64,000 nucleotides of DNA from Flavobacteriales bacterium (GCA_022402535.1 JAKRSD010000017.1:124001-188000); one strand, 5' to 3'. Counted from the stretch's first letter, positions 26,650 through 35,036 are shown. A program made the numbers and translations. Notes: generated by a model not told the origin, from the sequence alone.

Positions 26650-27300
26650 TTAGCGGCCGCGTTTGTGTTTGATGAGTTTCACAATTCCTACAGCAAGGAG
26701 TGCAAGACCGGCAAACCAGGACAACACCCCTAACACTATAAATAAAATATAAATCCATGCATTATAACCAGAGCTTAGGAAAACAACCGTGCCTACAACC
26801 CATAAAATAATAGCAACACCCATCAATACGGAGCCTATTATAATGAATAACATGCCGGGCTGCAATTCTGCGGATTTCTCGGGGGATAGCATTTTTCCAA
26901 ATTTAGAATCGGAAATGGCCTTGCTGGAGAACACCAATGAAGATGCGGTTTCGGCCAACTCTTTTTCGTTGAACAGGTTTTTCACTTTCACCTGTTTCAC
27001 CTGCTTCACGAATGAGGCTTTTTTATTCTCATTTGAAGCAACTGCGGTTACGTCATTTTCTGTTTTTTCTATTTCAGCTGTTTCTTCAACCCATTGTTGG
27101 GTTACGGGTGACGAATCAAGCTCCTTGGGTTCTGCTTCCTTAACTGATTTTTTTTCAGTTTTGGTTTTTACCAGAATTCCTTCCTCTGTTTTTGCTTTTT
27201 TCAGGTGTTTATACCGCTTTTGGGCTGAGGCATCCTGCATTACGAAAAACACAGAAAACATCATTAAAAAAACACTGTACAAGGTCAATCTCTTTTTCAT
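26650..27300 (-). CDS. Hypothetical exported membrane protein with charged linker and two C-terminal helices
   Basis: I do not recognise the family. With the start at 27300 (a second ATG, two codons into the frame) it is about 216 residues. It has a signal-like N-terminus (MKKRLTLYSVFLMMFSVFFVMQDASAQ), a Lys/Glu-rich and probably disordered section to about residue 145, and two hydrophobic helices (LFIIIGSVLMGVAIILWVVG and the segment starting WIYILFIVLGVLSW) ending in a basic tail KHKRGR. The short lumenal gap between the helices fits a hairpin membrane anchor. It is a single-gene unit with its own promoter and a strong terminator. Confidence 0.7.
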   Translation of the reverse strand: MKKRLTLYSVFLMMFSVFFVMQDASAQKRYKHLKKAKTEEGILVKTKTEKKSVKEAEPKELDSSPVTQQWVEETAEIEKTENDVTAVASNENKKASFVKQVKQVKVKNLFNEKELAETASSLVFSSKAISDSKFGKMLSPEKSAELQPGMLFIIIGSVLMGVAIILWVVGTVVFLSSGYNAWIYILFIVLGVLSWFAGLALLAVGIVKLIKHKRGR

Positions 27301-27328
27301 ACGCATACTTTTAATTGATTAATGTGAC

Positions 27329-27359
27329 CAAATATACCCATACCCGTTTATTTATGAAA
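27329..27359 (-). promoter_or_regulatory. Predicted promoter of the 26650-27300 gene
   Basis: On the minus strand TTTC, 19 nt, then TATATTTG (27329-27336; exact -7 consensus), 28 nt before the start codon. Confidence 0.45.
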
Positions 27360-27376
27360 GATAAATGAGTAAACGG
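27344..27376 (-). other. Hairpin just after the PrpE/ApaH-like gene
   Basis: CCGTTTA (27344-27350) with TTTAT pairs with ATAAA and TAAACGG (27370-27376), leaving a 4-nt bulge and a GAAAG loop. It starts 4 nt after the stop codon of the upstream minus-strand gene but lacks a T run, so it is a weak terminator candidate or an mRNA-end structure; it also overlaps the next promoter. Confidence 0.35.
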
Positions 27377-27380
27377 TTAA

Positions 27381-28097
27381 TTATTCGCAGTTACGGACAA
27401 AAATATGCGTACAATCGGTAAAATCATAGGCACTCAAATAGCCATAACCGGGCCTGTCTCTGTATACACAACCGGTATCCAGCGGCATATACCCCAAACC
27501 CGATTTTGAAAGGCAAACCTGCAAAAACTCCAGCGGAACCGGTACATGCCCATGAACCACCTTTTTTCCCTGTGCTTTGTTTGCATCGTACTCAAACTCG
27601 CGAATCCAAAGCATGGCATGTGTATCGGAAAGCATATCTTTTTCTTCAAAATTAAACCCGGCATGCACAAACCATTCCTTATCGGATGTATGATACAACA
27701 CAGTTTCCCGTATCCATTTTTCATGGTCAGGTAAAAACGATTTTAAATCCTGTATACCGTAAGAATCCAAACAAATTTTCCCTCCAAATCCATCGCGCCA
27801 GCTTATAAACACATCGTTTTTCGGTTTGGAAAAAAAACTTTTTTTCATGTTGCGTTCCGCATCCAGCGCATTCAGCAAAGTCTGCTCGTGATTACCCCGC
27901 AAAAACACACAGCGAAAATTTTGTTTTTCCAGCTGTATCAGATAGTCTATCACCCCTTTTGAATCAGGACCGCGATCTATATAATCGCCCAAAAAAATGA
28001 GTGTATCCTCTTCGGCGGGTTTTAATTTTTCTTCAATCAATACCCGCAGGGTTTTTAAACATCCGTGAATGTCGCCTATGGCGATCAACCTTCCCAT
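27381..28097 (-). CDS. PrpE/ApaH-like serine/threonine-type metallophosphatase
   Basis: A 238-residue cytoplasmic enzyme of the PPP metallophosphatase family. The metal motifs are at the N-terminus: IAIGDIHGC, FLGDYIDRGPDS and FLRGNHEQTLLN, followed by WFVHAGFN and VVHGHVPV. This arrangement and size fit the bacterial protein-serine/threonine phosphatase or diadenosine tetraphosphatase-like group (PrpE, ApaH, lambda phosphatase); the substrate cannot be chosen from sequence. It starts 4 nt after the gpmA stop, so it is cotranscribed with gpmA. Confidence 0.88.
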   Translation of the reverse strand: MGRLIAIGDIHGCLKTLRVLIEEKLKPAEEDTLIFLGDYIDRGPDSKGVIDYLIQLEKQNFRCVFLRGNHEQTLLNALDAERNMKKSFFSKPKNDVFISWRDGFGGKICLDSYGIQDLKSFLPDHEKWIRETVLYHTSDKEWFVHAGFNFEEKDMLSDTHAMLWIREFEYDANKAQGKKVVHGHVPVPLEFLQVCLSKSGLGYMPLDTGCVYRDRPGYGYLSAYDFTDCTHIFVRNCE

Positions 28098-28101
28098 GTC
28101 A

Positions 28102-28845
28102 TTATTTTTTACCCTGATTGGCTACTTCGGCCATCATAGCGGAAAGCGTGGCTTCATCAGCCAAAAAGTAATCTTTCTGCAGGTTCATGTTATCATCAAA
28201 CTCAAACACATACGGAATACCCGTGGGCATATTGAGCTCCAGAATTTCTTCTTCGGTCATGCCTTTCAACATTTTTACAATTCCTCTCAGGCTGTTTCCA
28301 TGAGCCGAAACCAACACTTCGTTTTTGGCAATCAGCGTGGGTTTAATTTCATTTTCCCAATACGGAAGCAGCCTGTTAATGCAATCTTTCAACGATTCCG
28401 TAAGCGGAATTTCGTGGCGCGGTATGGCTTTGTATTTAGGGTCGTTTATCGGACTGAACTCATTGTTTTCATCAATGGGCGGGGGAGCAATGGCAAAACC
28501 CCTTCTCCACAGTAACACCTGCTCATCGCCATATTTGGCGGCAGTTTCTGACTTATTGAGTCCGGTAAGCATTCCGTAATGCTTTTCATTCAGTCTCCAC
28601 GAATTAGAAACAGGAATATACATCAGATCCATTTCTTCCAAAGCTAACCACAGCGTTTTAATGGCTCTTTTTAAGTAAGAAGTATAAGCCGCTTCAAACT
28701 TAAATCCGGCTTCGCGCATGGCTTTTCCACCTGCAATGGCTTCATCAATTCCTCTGGGCGAGAGCGCCACATCGGTCCAACCCGTAAAGCGGTTATCTTT
28801 ATTCCATTCACTTTGTCCGTGTCGTATAAGCACCAATCTTTTCAT
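28102..28845 (-). CDS. gpmA: 2,3-bisphosphoglycerate-dependent phosphoglycerate mutase
   Basis: GpmA interconverts 3- and 2-phosphoglycerate in glycolysis. The start at 28845 gives 247 residues, the standard family length; the 13 extra codons upstream do not belong to the fold. The phosphohistidine motif LVLIRHGQSEWN is at the N-terminus, with FTGWTDVALS, YTSYLKRAIKT, RLNEKHYGMLTGLNK and the second catalytic histidine in VLVSAHGNSLRG. It is followed immediately by a PPP-type phosphatase gene and is divergent from ccmB. Confidence 0.95.
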   Translation of the reverse strand: MKRLVLIRHGQSEWNKDNRFTGWTDVALSPRGIDEAIAGGKAMREAGFKFEAAYTSYLKRAIKTLWLALEEMDLMYIPVSNSWRLNEKHYGMLTGLNKSETAAKYGDEQVLLWRRGFAIAPPPIDENNEFSPINDPKYKAIPRHEIPLTESLKDCINRLLPYWENEIKPTLIAKNEVLVSAHGNSLRGIVKMLKGMTEEEILELNMPTGIPYVFEFDDNMNLQKDYFLADEATLSAMMAEVANQGKK

Positions 28846-28945
28846 TTCATCAGAATTTGGGATAAAGGTATATGGATTTGGCAAAAACAGAACCTTTTCT
28901 TCCGTTTAACCCAGAACACACATTTCATTTGGAATGGGAAATACA

Positions 28946-28953
28946 TAGCTTTG
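28946..28953 (+). promoter_or_regulatory. Predicted -7 element for the ccm operon
   Basis: TAGCTTTG is an exact match to TAnnTTTG, but it ends only 4 nt before the ccmB ATG, so the transcript would be leaderless or nearly so. Confidence 0.4.
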
Positions 28954-28957
28954 CGAC

Positions 28958-29614
28958 ATGGTATCGCGCATACTCTATCTAATAAAATATGAGGCCCTGC
29001 TGGAGTTTAGAAATAAAGCGCTCACGGGTTCGCTTTTTGTGTATGTGATTTCTACCGTATTCGTCTGCTACCGCTCGTTTCGCAGTGTAGAAAATGCCGA
29101 AACCTGGAATGCCCTGTTTTGGATTGTGGTGCTGTTTTCATCTACCAATGCCGTGCTCCGTTCCTTTCAGCGCGAAAACAAAAATCAGGCATTATACCTA
29201 TATCAAACTTTGAAACCGGGCGAGGTGATTCTCTCTAAAATTGCTTTTAACTACATTTTAACGCTGGCTTTAATCGGAGGCACATTGCCTGTTTTTGCCC
29301 TGCTTTTAGGCAATCCCGTGAGAGATATCTGGACATTTGTTTTAATCGCATTCTTAGCAGCCGGAGCCTTCTCTGCCACGCTTACCCTGGTTTCTGCCAT
29401 GGCCGGAAAAACGGGTAATGCGGCAGGACTTACCCCCGTTTTGGGTTTCCCGGTAATTCTGCCCGTTTTAATGGTGGCAATTAAAGCGGCGGGCAAGGCT
29501 GCTGCGGGTGAAGCGTTTACAGCTTATTGGGATTTGGCTGTAGTTTTAGCCGCTTTTAATGCGGTAATCGTCATACTTTCCTTTCTATTATTTCCCTACC
29601 TTTGGCGGGATTAA
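28958..29614 (+). CDS. ccmB: Haem exporter permease CcmB
   Basis: CcmB is the permease that works with the ATPase CcmA in the ABC complex releasing haem-loaded CcmE. The 218-residue protein has about six membrane helices and family-like segments: LIKYEALLEFRNKALTGSL at the N-terminus, LFWIVVLFSSTNAVLRSFQRE, and LKPGEVILSKIAFNYILTLAL. No ccmA lies next to it; upstream is divergent gpmA, so the ATPase must be encoded elsewhere. It is the first gene of the operon that continues with ccmC 24 nt downstream. Confidence 0.88.
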   Translation: MVSRILYLIKYEALLEFRNKALTGSLFVYVISTVFVCYRSFRSVENAETWNALFWIVVLFSSTNAVLRSFQRENKNQALYLYQTLKPGEVILSKIAFNYILTLALIGGTLPVFALLLGNPVRDIWTFVLIAFLAAGAFSATLTLVSAMAGKTGNAAGLTPVLGFPVILPVLMVAIKAAGKAAAGEAFTAYWDLAVVLAAFNAVIVILSFLLFPYLWRD

Positions 29615-29638
29615 AAATACACAAACCCAAATAGGTTT

Positions 29639-30325
29639 ATGAGGGGCGGATTTGCAGCAAACTGGTGGAAATTTTTAGGAGTCGGTCTCTTGTTATTCGC
29701 CATTCCCATGGCTTGGCTCGGAAATGTTTCCGTTCAGGTTATTTTACATGAAACCATCCGCAATCTGTATTTCCATGTAACCATGTGGTTTGCCATGATT
29801 GCCGTATTTGCAGGTTCTGTTTTTTATTCCATAAAAGCACTTCGAACAGGCAACCGCCTACATGATATCCGGGCAGAACAATTTGCTCAAACTGGTATGA
29901 TGTTCGGTTTTATTGGAATTACCACCGGGATGATGTGGGCCAATTACACCTGGGGTGCTCCCTGGGTAGATGATCCTAAACTGAATGGTTCTGCCGTGAG
30001 TCTGCTGATTTACATGGCTTATTTTGTGCTCAGAGGCTCGCTGAACGACCCGATCCGAAGACTGAGAGCTGCCGGTGCCTACAATATTTTTGCGTTTGTG
30101 ATGCTCATTCTGCTCATCGGACTTATGCCGCGTATTAATGACAGCCTTCATCCCGGTAATGGGGGAAACCCCGGTTTTGGCGGTTATGATCTTAAAAACG
30201 AAATGAAATGGGTATTTTACCCTTCCGTGCTGGGGTGGATTTTAATCGGTTTCTGGATTGCCGGCATCAAATCCAAATCAGCCATTGCCAAATACACGCT
30301 TGAAGAAGAAATCACTGAATCATGA
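29639..30325 (+). CDS. ccmC: Cytochrome c maturation protein CcmC
   Basis: CcmC loads haem onto CcmE at the periplasmic face of the membrane. The 228-residue, six-helix protein belongs to the haem-handling protein superfamily; the tryptophan-rich signature is present as WGAPWVDDP in the middle, with flanking histidines in NLYFHVTMWF and the helix ending GGYDLKNEMKW. Its stop overlaps the start of the next gene by 4 nt, implying translational coupling. Together with ccmB, ccmE and ccmF it identifies a System I type pathway. Confidence 0.9.
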   Translation: MRGGFAANWWKFLGVGLLLFAIPMAWLGNVSVQVILHETIRNLYFHVTMWFAMIAVFAGSVFYSIKALRTGNRLHDIRAEQFAQTGMMFGFIGITTGMMWANYTWGAPWVDDPKLNGSAVSLLIYMAYFVLRGSLNDPIRRLRAAGAYNIFAFVMLILLIGLMPRINDSLHPGNGGNPGFGGYDLKNEMKWVFYPSVLGWILIGFWIAGIKSKSAIAKYTLEEEITES

Positions 30326-30843
30326 AAATCGTTCACTCCTTTTTACTTGTTTTTTTCACGGGATTATCGGCTTTTGCCACCCAGGAACCAATCTCTGCTG
30401 CCGCAAATTCCACTATAACAGAATCCGTCTCTGTTTTTCCGGATACGTTGGTGGATCTGAACCGGCAGTTCGGCGGGTTGAAATCGGTGGTGGTTGCCAA
30501 AGAAGTAGTGATTCCCGAAGCCATTGAAATTACCCCCTCGGGACTTATTATTTTAACTTCTGACGAACTCTTAAAAGCCGAAGCGTATTCGTTTGAAGTA
30601 AAAGCCGAAGCTTCAGACAACGAGGTGTACATCATTTCTGTACGCATCAAAAAATCAAATGGTAAAATTTTAGTTTCCACCGTAGCCGATAAAATTGACA
30701 TGGCATCGGGCTTCAGAGCCGAAGGAAAAATTTATGTGGTGGTGGCCGTGTCCATGATTCTGTTTTTTGTCATCATCGGATACCTGTTTGTGCTGGACAG
30801 AAGAATGAACCGCATTCAGTCCGAAATTAAAAACCGTAAATAA
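30322..30843 (+). CDS. CcmD-like protein with an added extracytoplasmic N-terminal domain
   Basis: The 173-residue product has a signal peptide (MKIVHSFLLVFFTGLSAFAT), a beta-rich section of about 110 residues (LVDLNRQFGGLKSVVV, EITPSGLIILTSDELLKA, VYIISVRIKKSNGKILV) that I do not recognise, and a single C-terminal membrane helix at about 137-157 followed by DRRMNRIQSEIKNRK. That last section (GKIYVVVAVSMILFF plus a basic tail) is what small CcmD proteins of Bacteroidota look like; classic CcmD is only about 50-70 residues. Its place between ccmC and ccmE is the usual one for CcmD, which stabilises the CcmABC-CcmE complex. The overlapping start supports coexpression. Confidence 0.6.
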   Translation: MKIVHSFLLVFFTGLSAFATQEPISAAANSTITESVSVFPDTLVDLNRQFGGLKSVVVAKEVVIPEAIEITPSGLIILTSDELLKAEAYSFEVKAEASDNEVYIISVRIKKSNGKILVSTVADKIDMASGFRAEGKIYVVVAVSMILFFVIIGYLFVLDRRMNRIQSEIKNRK

Positions 30844-30863
30844 AAATATCTGTTATATCTGAT

Positions 30864-31265
30864 ATGAAAAAGTCTTACATTTTCCTGATAGCCATTTTAG
30901 CCTCGGCTGTAGGTATTATATATTGGTCGGTAAGTAATGCCGGCAGTTTTGCCTCTTTTGAAGAAGCCAAAAAATCGGAAGGAAAAGAATTTCAGGTGGC
31001 GGGCGTACTGAACAAGGATAAAGAAATGGTGTATGACCCCGCGGTAAACACTGATTTATTTACTTTCTACATGGTAGATAAAGAAGGCAACGAACAAAAA
31101 GTACTGTACAAGGGTTCTAAACCGCAAGATTTTGAAAAAAGTGAAGAAGTGGTCATTCACGGTAAAATGGAGGGCGAGGTTTTTCTGGCCCATAAAATAC
31201 TGATGAAATGTCCCTCAAAATATAATGATACGGGAAGCGAGTTTAAGGAAGTTTCCATGAATTAA
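30864..31265 (+). CDS. ccmE: Haem chaperone CcmE, CXXXY variant
   Basis: CcmE binds haem covalently and delivers it to apocytochrome c through CcmF. The 133-residue protein has the N-terminal membrane anchor (IFLIAILASAVGIIYWSV) and the OB-fold (FQVAGVLNKDKEMVYDP, VVIHGKM, VFLAHKILMKC). The haem-binding site differs from the classic HXXXY: the segment reads LMKCPSKYND, with Cys116 and Tyr120, i.e. CXXXY. This form is known from the variant System I* of archaea and some bacteria. The operon has no ccmG or ccmH gene next to it, which also fits. The replacement of His by Cys is visible in the sequence; the System I* label is inference. Confidence 0.9.
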   Translation: MKKSYIFLIAILASAVGIIYWSVSNAGSFASFEEAKKSEGKEFQVAGVLNKDKEMVYDPAVNTDLFTFYMVDKEGNEQKVLYKGSKPQDFEKSEEVVIHGKMEGEVFLAHKILMKCPSKYNDTGSEFKEVSMN

Positions 31266-31276
31266 GCAATATTCGA

Positions 31277-33925
31277 ATGAACGACATACAATTTCAGGGA
31301 GAGTGGCTCTGGGCAGGCACTTTAGGCAACGGATTGATAGCGCTGGCATTTGCATCGGCGCTTTTTAGTGTATTTGCATGGTATAATGCGGAGAAAAAAA
31401 CACCCGAAGGTTGGTTTTCATGGCAGGGAGCCGGTAAGGTTTCCTTTTGGATTCATACCCTTTCGGTAATCAGCATCATCGGTCTTATCTTGTTTTTATT
31501 GTTCAACCACCGTTTTGAATACCATTACGTTTGGCAGCACAGTAATAAGTCCATGCAGATGAAATACATTCTCTCCTGCTTGTGGGAAGGACAGGAAGGC
31601 AGTTTTCTGCTTTGGATGTTCTGGCATGTGATATTGGGTACCATCATTATGTATTCCGTAAAAGAATGGAAAGCGCCCGTCATGTTCATTGTGGCCCTGG
31701 TTCAGGTTTTTCTGGTTTCCATGATTGTGGGTGTGGTACTGGAATTCCCCACGTTTGATTATAAAATCGGAAGCAATCCGTTCATTCTGCTGCGCGAACA
31801 CGAAACCATGCGCAACATGCCCTTTGTACAGATTCCCGACTACCTGAGTAAAATTGATGGTCGTGGACTGAATCCGCTTTTACAAAATTATTGGATGACC
31901 ATACACCCTCCTACCCTGTTTTTAGGGTTTGCCTCTACGGTGGTTCCTTTTGCTTTTGCCATTGCCGGTTTGTGGCGCAGGCAATTTACCGAATGGATAA
32001 AACCGGCTCTTCCCTGGACTTTTTTCGGGGTGATGATTTTAGGATTGGGAATCCTGATGGGTGGTGCATGGGCTTATGAAGCACTCAGCTTTGGCGGTTT
32101 CTGGGCTTGGGATCCGGTAGAAAATGCTTCGCTGGTGCCATGGCTTACTTTGGTGGCAGGTGCCCACCTCATGTTGGTTTTCCGCAACAAGGGAACCTCA
32201 CTGCTTTGGGCGTTTATACTTATTATCTTATCGTTTGTGCTCATTCTGTATTCAACCTTCCTCACACGCAGCGGCGTGTTGGGCGAATCGAGCGTGCATG
32301 CATTCACCGATTTGGGCATGAGCGGACAGCTTTTGTTTTATCTGTTGTTTTTTGCCTGGTTGCCGGTGGTCATTTTCACTTACAACACCAAACTGCGCAA
32401 CAATTACCTGTTAATCACGGCCTGCCTGTTTATCCTGACCTTGATTTTCGGTTTCAATGCCTACATCACCATAGGCTATCTGGCATTTGCGCTCTTTTCC
32501 ATTTTCCTGTTGGTGGTTAATTACAAAGCCTATTTTCCGCAGAACGAAAAAGAAGACGGTTTCTCCTCACGCGAATTTTGGATGTTCATGGGCGCATTGG
32601 TACTGCTGTTGTCTGCCTTCCAGATATCGGTAGAAACCTCACTGCCTGCCTTTGGAAAAGCCTTTGGCGAAGTCCCCGGTTTGCAAAAACTCTTTCCTTC
32701 GAACATTACTTCTTCTTCCGAAGCCATTGAAATATACAATGCCTGGCAGATTCCGTTTGCCGTGCTGATTGCCCTGTTGATGGCCGTCGGTCAGTTTTTC
32801 CGCTACCGCGAAACCGATATGAAAGAGTGGCTGAAAAACATGGCCGTTTCATTGCTTGTATCCGCTGCGGTAACAGCCGCCTGTATGTTATTTACAGACA
32901 TGTTCCGCAGGCCGTTTTATTTCCTGTTGTTATTTACCACCGTTTTTGCCATCACGGCTAATCTTGATTATCTGGCCCGATTCGTAAAATTCAAATGGCG
33001 GCTAGCCGCTCCTTCTGTGGCGCATGTGGGGTTTGCACTTATTATGCTGGGCTCTCTGGTTTCGGCCGGGCACAAAAAAATTATATCTCAAAACGCCTTT
33101 GAAGCTATTAATCTGGAAGCGTTGAACGCCGATTTCCGTAACAATGAAAATATCCTACTGCAAAAAGGAGATACCGTTCCCATGGGCGAATACTTAATCA
33201 GCTACCGGTCCGACAGTGTTTCGGGATTGAACGTATATACCGTGATAGATTATTTCCATAAAAATGAAAACGGATCACTTGAAAAAGCCTTTACGTTGAA
33301 TCCGATTCTGCAGACCAATCCTCAATTTGGCAATGTGGCAGAACCTTCCACGCGGCATTTCTGGAATAAAGACATATACACACACCTAACCTATATTGAC
33401 CCTGAAAAGGTAAATAAACTGTTGGCAGGAAGCGACTCATCAAACGAAGAAAAAACGGATGAATTCCGCGAAATCATGCATTATGAAATCGCCGACGGGG
33501 ACACAATGTACACCACCAACTGCTTTATCGTGTATATGGGTTTAAAATCACTCTCTGAAATTGATACCACAAAAGCAGCTGAAAATACACGATTAGACTT
33601 ACAAGGCAAATTCTTAATTGGTGATGTGAAAGGTAACTTCTATGAAGTAAAACCCGGTTTAGCCATTGTGGATAATGCCTACCAGACCTTCCCGGCCATG
33701 AACGAGGAAACCGGTGTAAAAGTGGAAATGCTTTCCATTAACCCCGAAGCCCGCAAAGTGGAAGTTTCCATTCAGCAGAAAGTAGAAGCACAGAGCAATG
33801 ATTTCATTATCATGAAAGCCATTGTATTCCCTGGAATCAACCTGCTTTGGCTGGGTTCGATTTTAATGGTAATCGGTTCAGGAATGGCGGTTGCGGCAAG
33901 AGTGAAAAGAAAGCCTTCTGCCTGA
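31277..33925 (+). CDS. ccmF: Cytochrome c haem lyase subunit CcmF
   Basis: CcmF is the large integral-membrane component that transfers haem from CcmE to cytochrome c. The 882-residue protein has more than ten membrane helices and the tryptophan-rich haem-handling signature GGFWAWDPVENASLVPWL near residues 275-292, with nearby family strings IHPPTLFLGFASTVVPFAFA and LYSTFLTRSGVLGESSVHAF. The last part (about 600-850) is a large periplasmic region typical of CcmF and closes with one more helix. It lies 11 nt after ccmE. Total length is larger than E. coli CcmF but common in the phylum. Confidence 0.94.
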   Translation: MNDIQFQGEWLWAGTLGNGLIALAFASALFSVFAWYNAEKKTPEGWFSWQGAGKVSFWIHTLSVISIIGLILFLLFNHRFEYHYVWQHSNKSMQMKYILSCLWEGQEGSFLLWMFWHVILGTIIMYSVKEWKAPVMFIVALVQVFLVSMIVGVVLEFPTFDYKIGSNPFILLREHETMRNMPFVQIPDYLSKIDGRGLNPLLQNYWMTIHPPTLFLGFASTVVPFAFAIAGLWRRQFTEWIKPALPWTFFGVMILGLGILMGGAWAYEALSFGGFWAWDPVENASLVPWLTLVAGAHLMLVFRNKGTSLLWAFILIILSFVLILYSTFLTRSGVLGESSVHAFTDLGMSGQLLFYLLFFAWLPVVIFTYNTKLRNNYLLITACLFILTLIFGFNAYITIGYLAFALFSIFLLVVNYKAYFPQNEKEDGFSSREFWMFMGALVLLLSAFQISVETSLPAFGKAFGEVPGLQKLFPSNITSSSEAIEIYNAWQIPFAVLIALLMAVGQFFRYRETDMKEWLKNMAVSLLVSAAVTAACMLFTDMFRRPFYFLLLFTTVFAITANLDYLARFVKFKWRLAAPSVAHVGFALIMLGSLVSAGHKKIISQNAFEAINLEALNADFRNNENILLQKGDTVPMGEYLISYRSDSVSGLNVYTVIDYFHKNENGSLEKAFTLNPILQTNPQFGNVAEPSTRHFWNKDIYTHLTYIDPEKVNKLLAGSDSSNEEKTDEFREIMHYEIADGDTMYTTNCFIVYMGLKSLSEIDTTKAAENTRLDLQGKFLIGDVKGNFYEVKPGLAIVDNAYQTFPAMNEETGVKVEMLSINPEARKVEVSIQQKVEAQSNDFIIMKAIVFPGINLLWLGSILMVIGSGMAVAARVKRKPSA

Positions 33926-33932
33926 TTTTTTA

Positions 33933-33940
33933 TATGTTTG
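33933..33940 (+). promoter_or_regulatory. Predicted -7 element for fabI
   Basis: TATGTTTG matches TAnnTTTG exactly, 25 nt before the fabI ATG; no good -33 element at the usual spacing. Confidence 0.4.
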
Positions 33941-33965
33941 TATCAACAGAAAAATCTCAAAACCT

Positions 33966-34781
33966 ATGGCAAATCAATTATTAGCAGGCAAACGCGGTAT
34001 TATCACCGGTGCATTAGACGAAAACTCAATCGCCTGGAAAGTAGCCCAAAAATGTAAAGAACAAGGCGCTACTTTTACGCTGACAAATGCCCCCGTAGCC
34101 ATGCGTATGGGAGCCATAAACCGCTTAGCCGAAGAGTGCGGCACCAAAATAATTCCTGCTGATGCCACCTCGTTGGAAGATCTGGAAAAACTATATGCCG
34201 AAAGTGTGGATTACCTTGGCGGAAAATTAGATTTCGTATTGCATAGTATCGGTATGTCGCCCAACGTGCGTAAGGGAAAACCCTATACCGACCTGAATTA
34301 TGATTTTTATGGCAAAACCCTCGACATTTCTGCAGGTTCATTCCACAAAATGATTCAGACTTCGCACAAGCTGGATGCTATGAACGAATGGGGTAGTTTT
34401 GTAGGCCTTACATACATCGCCGCTCAGCGTATATTCCCTGATTATGGAGATATGGCCGATGCCAAATCCCTGTTGGAAAGCATCGCACGCGGATGGGGTT
34501 ATCACTACGGACAATCGAAAAAAGTGCGCGTGAATACCATTTCGCAATCACCTACCAAAACCACTGCCGGAAGCGGTGTTGGCGGTTTTGATGCTTTTTT
34601 CAGTTACGCCGATCAAATGTCGCCTTTGGGTAATGCCTCGGCAGATGCCTGTGCCGACTATTGTGTCTTTATGTTCTCAGATCTTTCGCGCATGATTACC
34701 ATGCAGAATTTATATCATGACGGAGGTTTCAGCAATATGGGAATTGCACCCCAGATTGTTGAGAAATTTTCCGGTCAATAA
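33966..34781 (+). CDS. fabI: Enoyl-[acyl-carrier-protein] reductase (NADH)
   Basis: FabI reduces the trans-2-enoyl-ACP in each fatty acid elongation cycle. The 271-residue protein is a short-chain dehydrogenase with the FabI-specific features: N-terminal GKRGIITGALDENSIAW cofactor site, LDFVLHSIGMSP, and the catalytic pattern Tyr-X9-Tyr-X6-Lys read in YIAAQRIFPDYGDMADAK. It ends with MITMQNLYHDGGFSNMG. A small lipoprotein gene follows 15 nt later. It could be transcribed from its own promoter behind the ccm operon, since an exact -7 element lies just upstream. Confidence 0.94.
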   Translation: MANQLLAGKRGIITGALDENSIAWKVAQKCKEQGATFTLTNAPVAMRMGAINRLAEECGTKIIPADATSLEDLEKLYAESVDYLGGKLDFVLHSIGMSPNVRKGKPYTDLNYDFYGKTLDISAGSFHKMIQTSHKLDAMNEWGSFVGLTYIAAQRIFPDYGDMADAKSLLESIARGWGYHYGQSKKVRVNTISQSPTKTTAGSGVGGFDAFFSYADQMSPLGNASADACADYCVFMFSDLSRMITMQNLYHDGGFSNMGIAPQIVEKFSGQ

Positions 34782-34796
34782 TACGTTACCTATCGG

Positions 34797-35036
34797 ATGA
34801 ATCGGGGTAAAAATAAAATTGTTCAGGTTTTTTGGGTGTTTATCGGCATACTCTCATTGTATTCCTGTAAGCCCAAGTGCTACGATTGTATTTATACCAA
34901 CCCCGATACACAGATTAAAGACACCATCAATACCGTTTGCTCTGACGAACCGCAATACACGGGTTCTTATCTGCAAAGCTGGAAAGTGGCTTGTCAGGTG
35001 GCCGGCGGCGAAACAGTGGGACGAGATAAAGAATAA
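34797..35036 (+). CDS. Small cysteine-containing lipoprotein, unknown
   Basis: A 79-residue ORF with a lipoprotein signal: hydrophobic core (VQVFWVFIGILSL) and a lipobox ending YSC at residue 24, so the mature part is about 55 residues. Mature cysteines appear in KPKCYDC, NTVCSDE and KVACQV, enough for disulfides or a metal site. I do not recognise the family. It is 15 nt after fabI and ahead of a strong terminator, so it probably ends the fabI transcript. The intact signal and tight position argue for a real gene. Confidence 0.65.
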   Translation: MNRGKNKIVQVFWVFIGILSLYSCKPKCYDCIYTNPDTQIKDTINTVCSDEPQYTGSYLQSWKVACQVAGGETVGRDKE

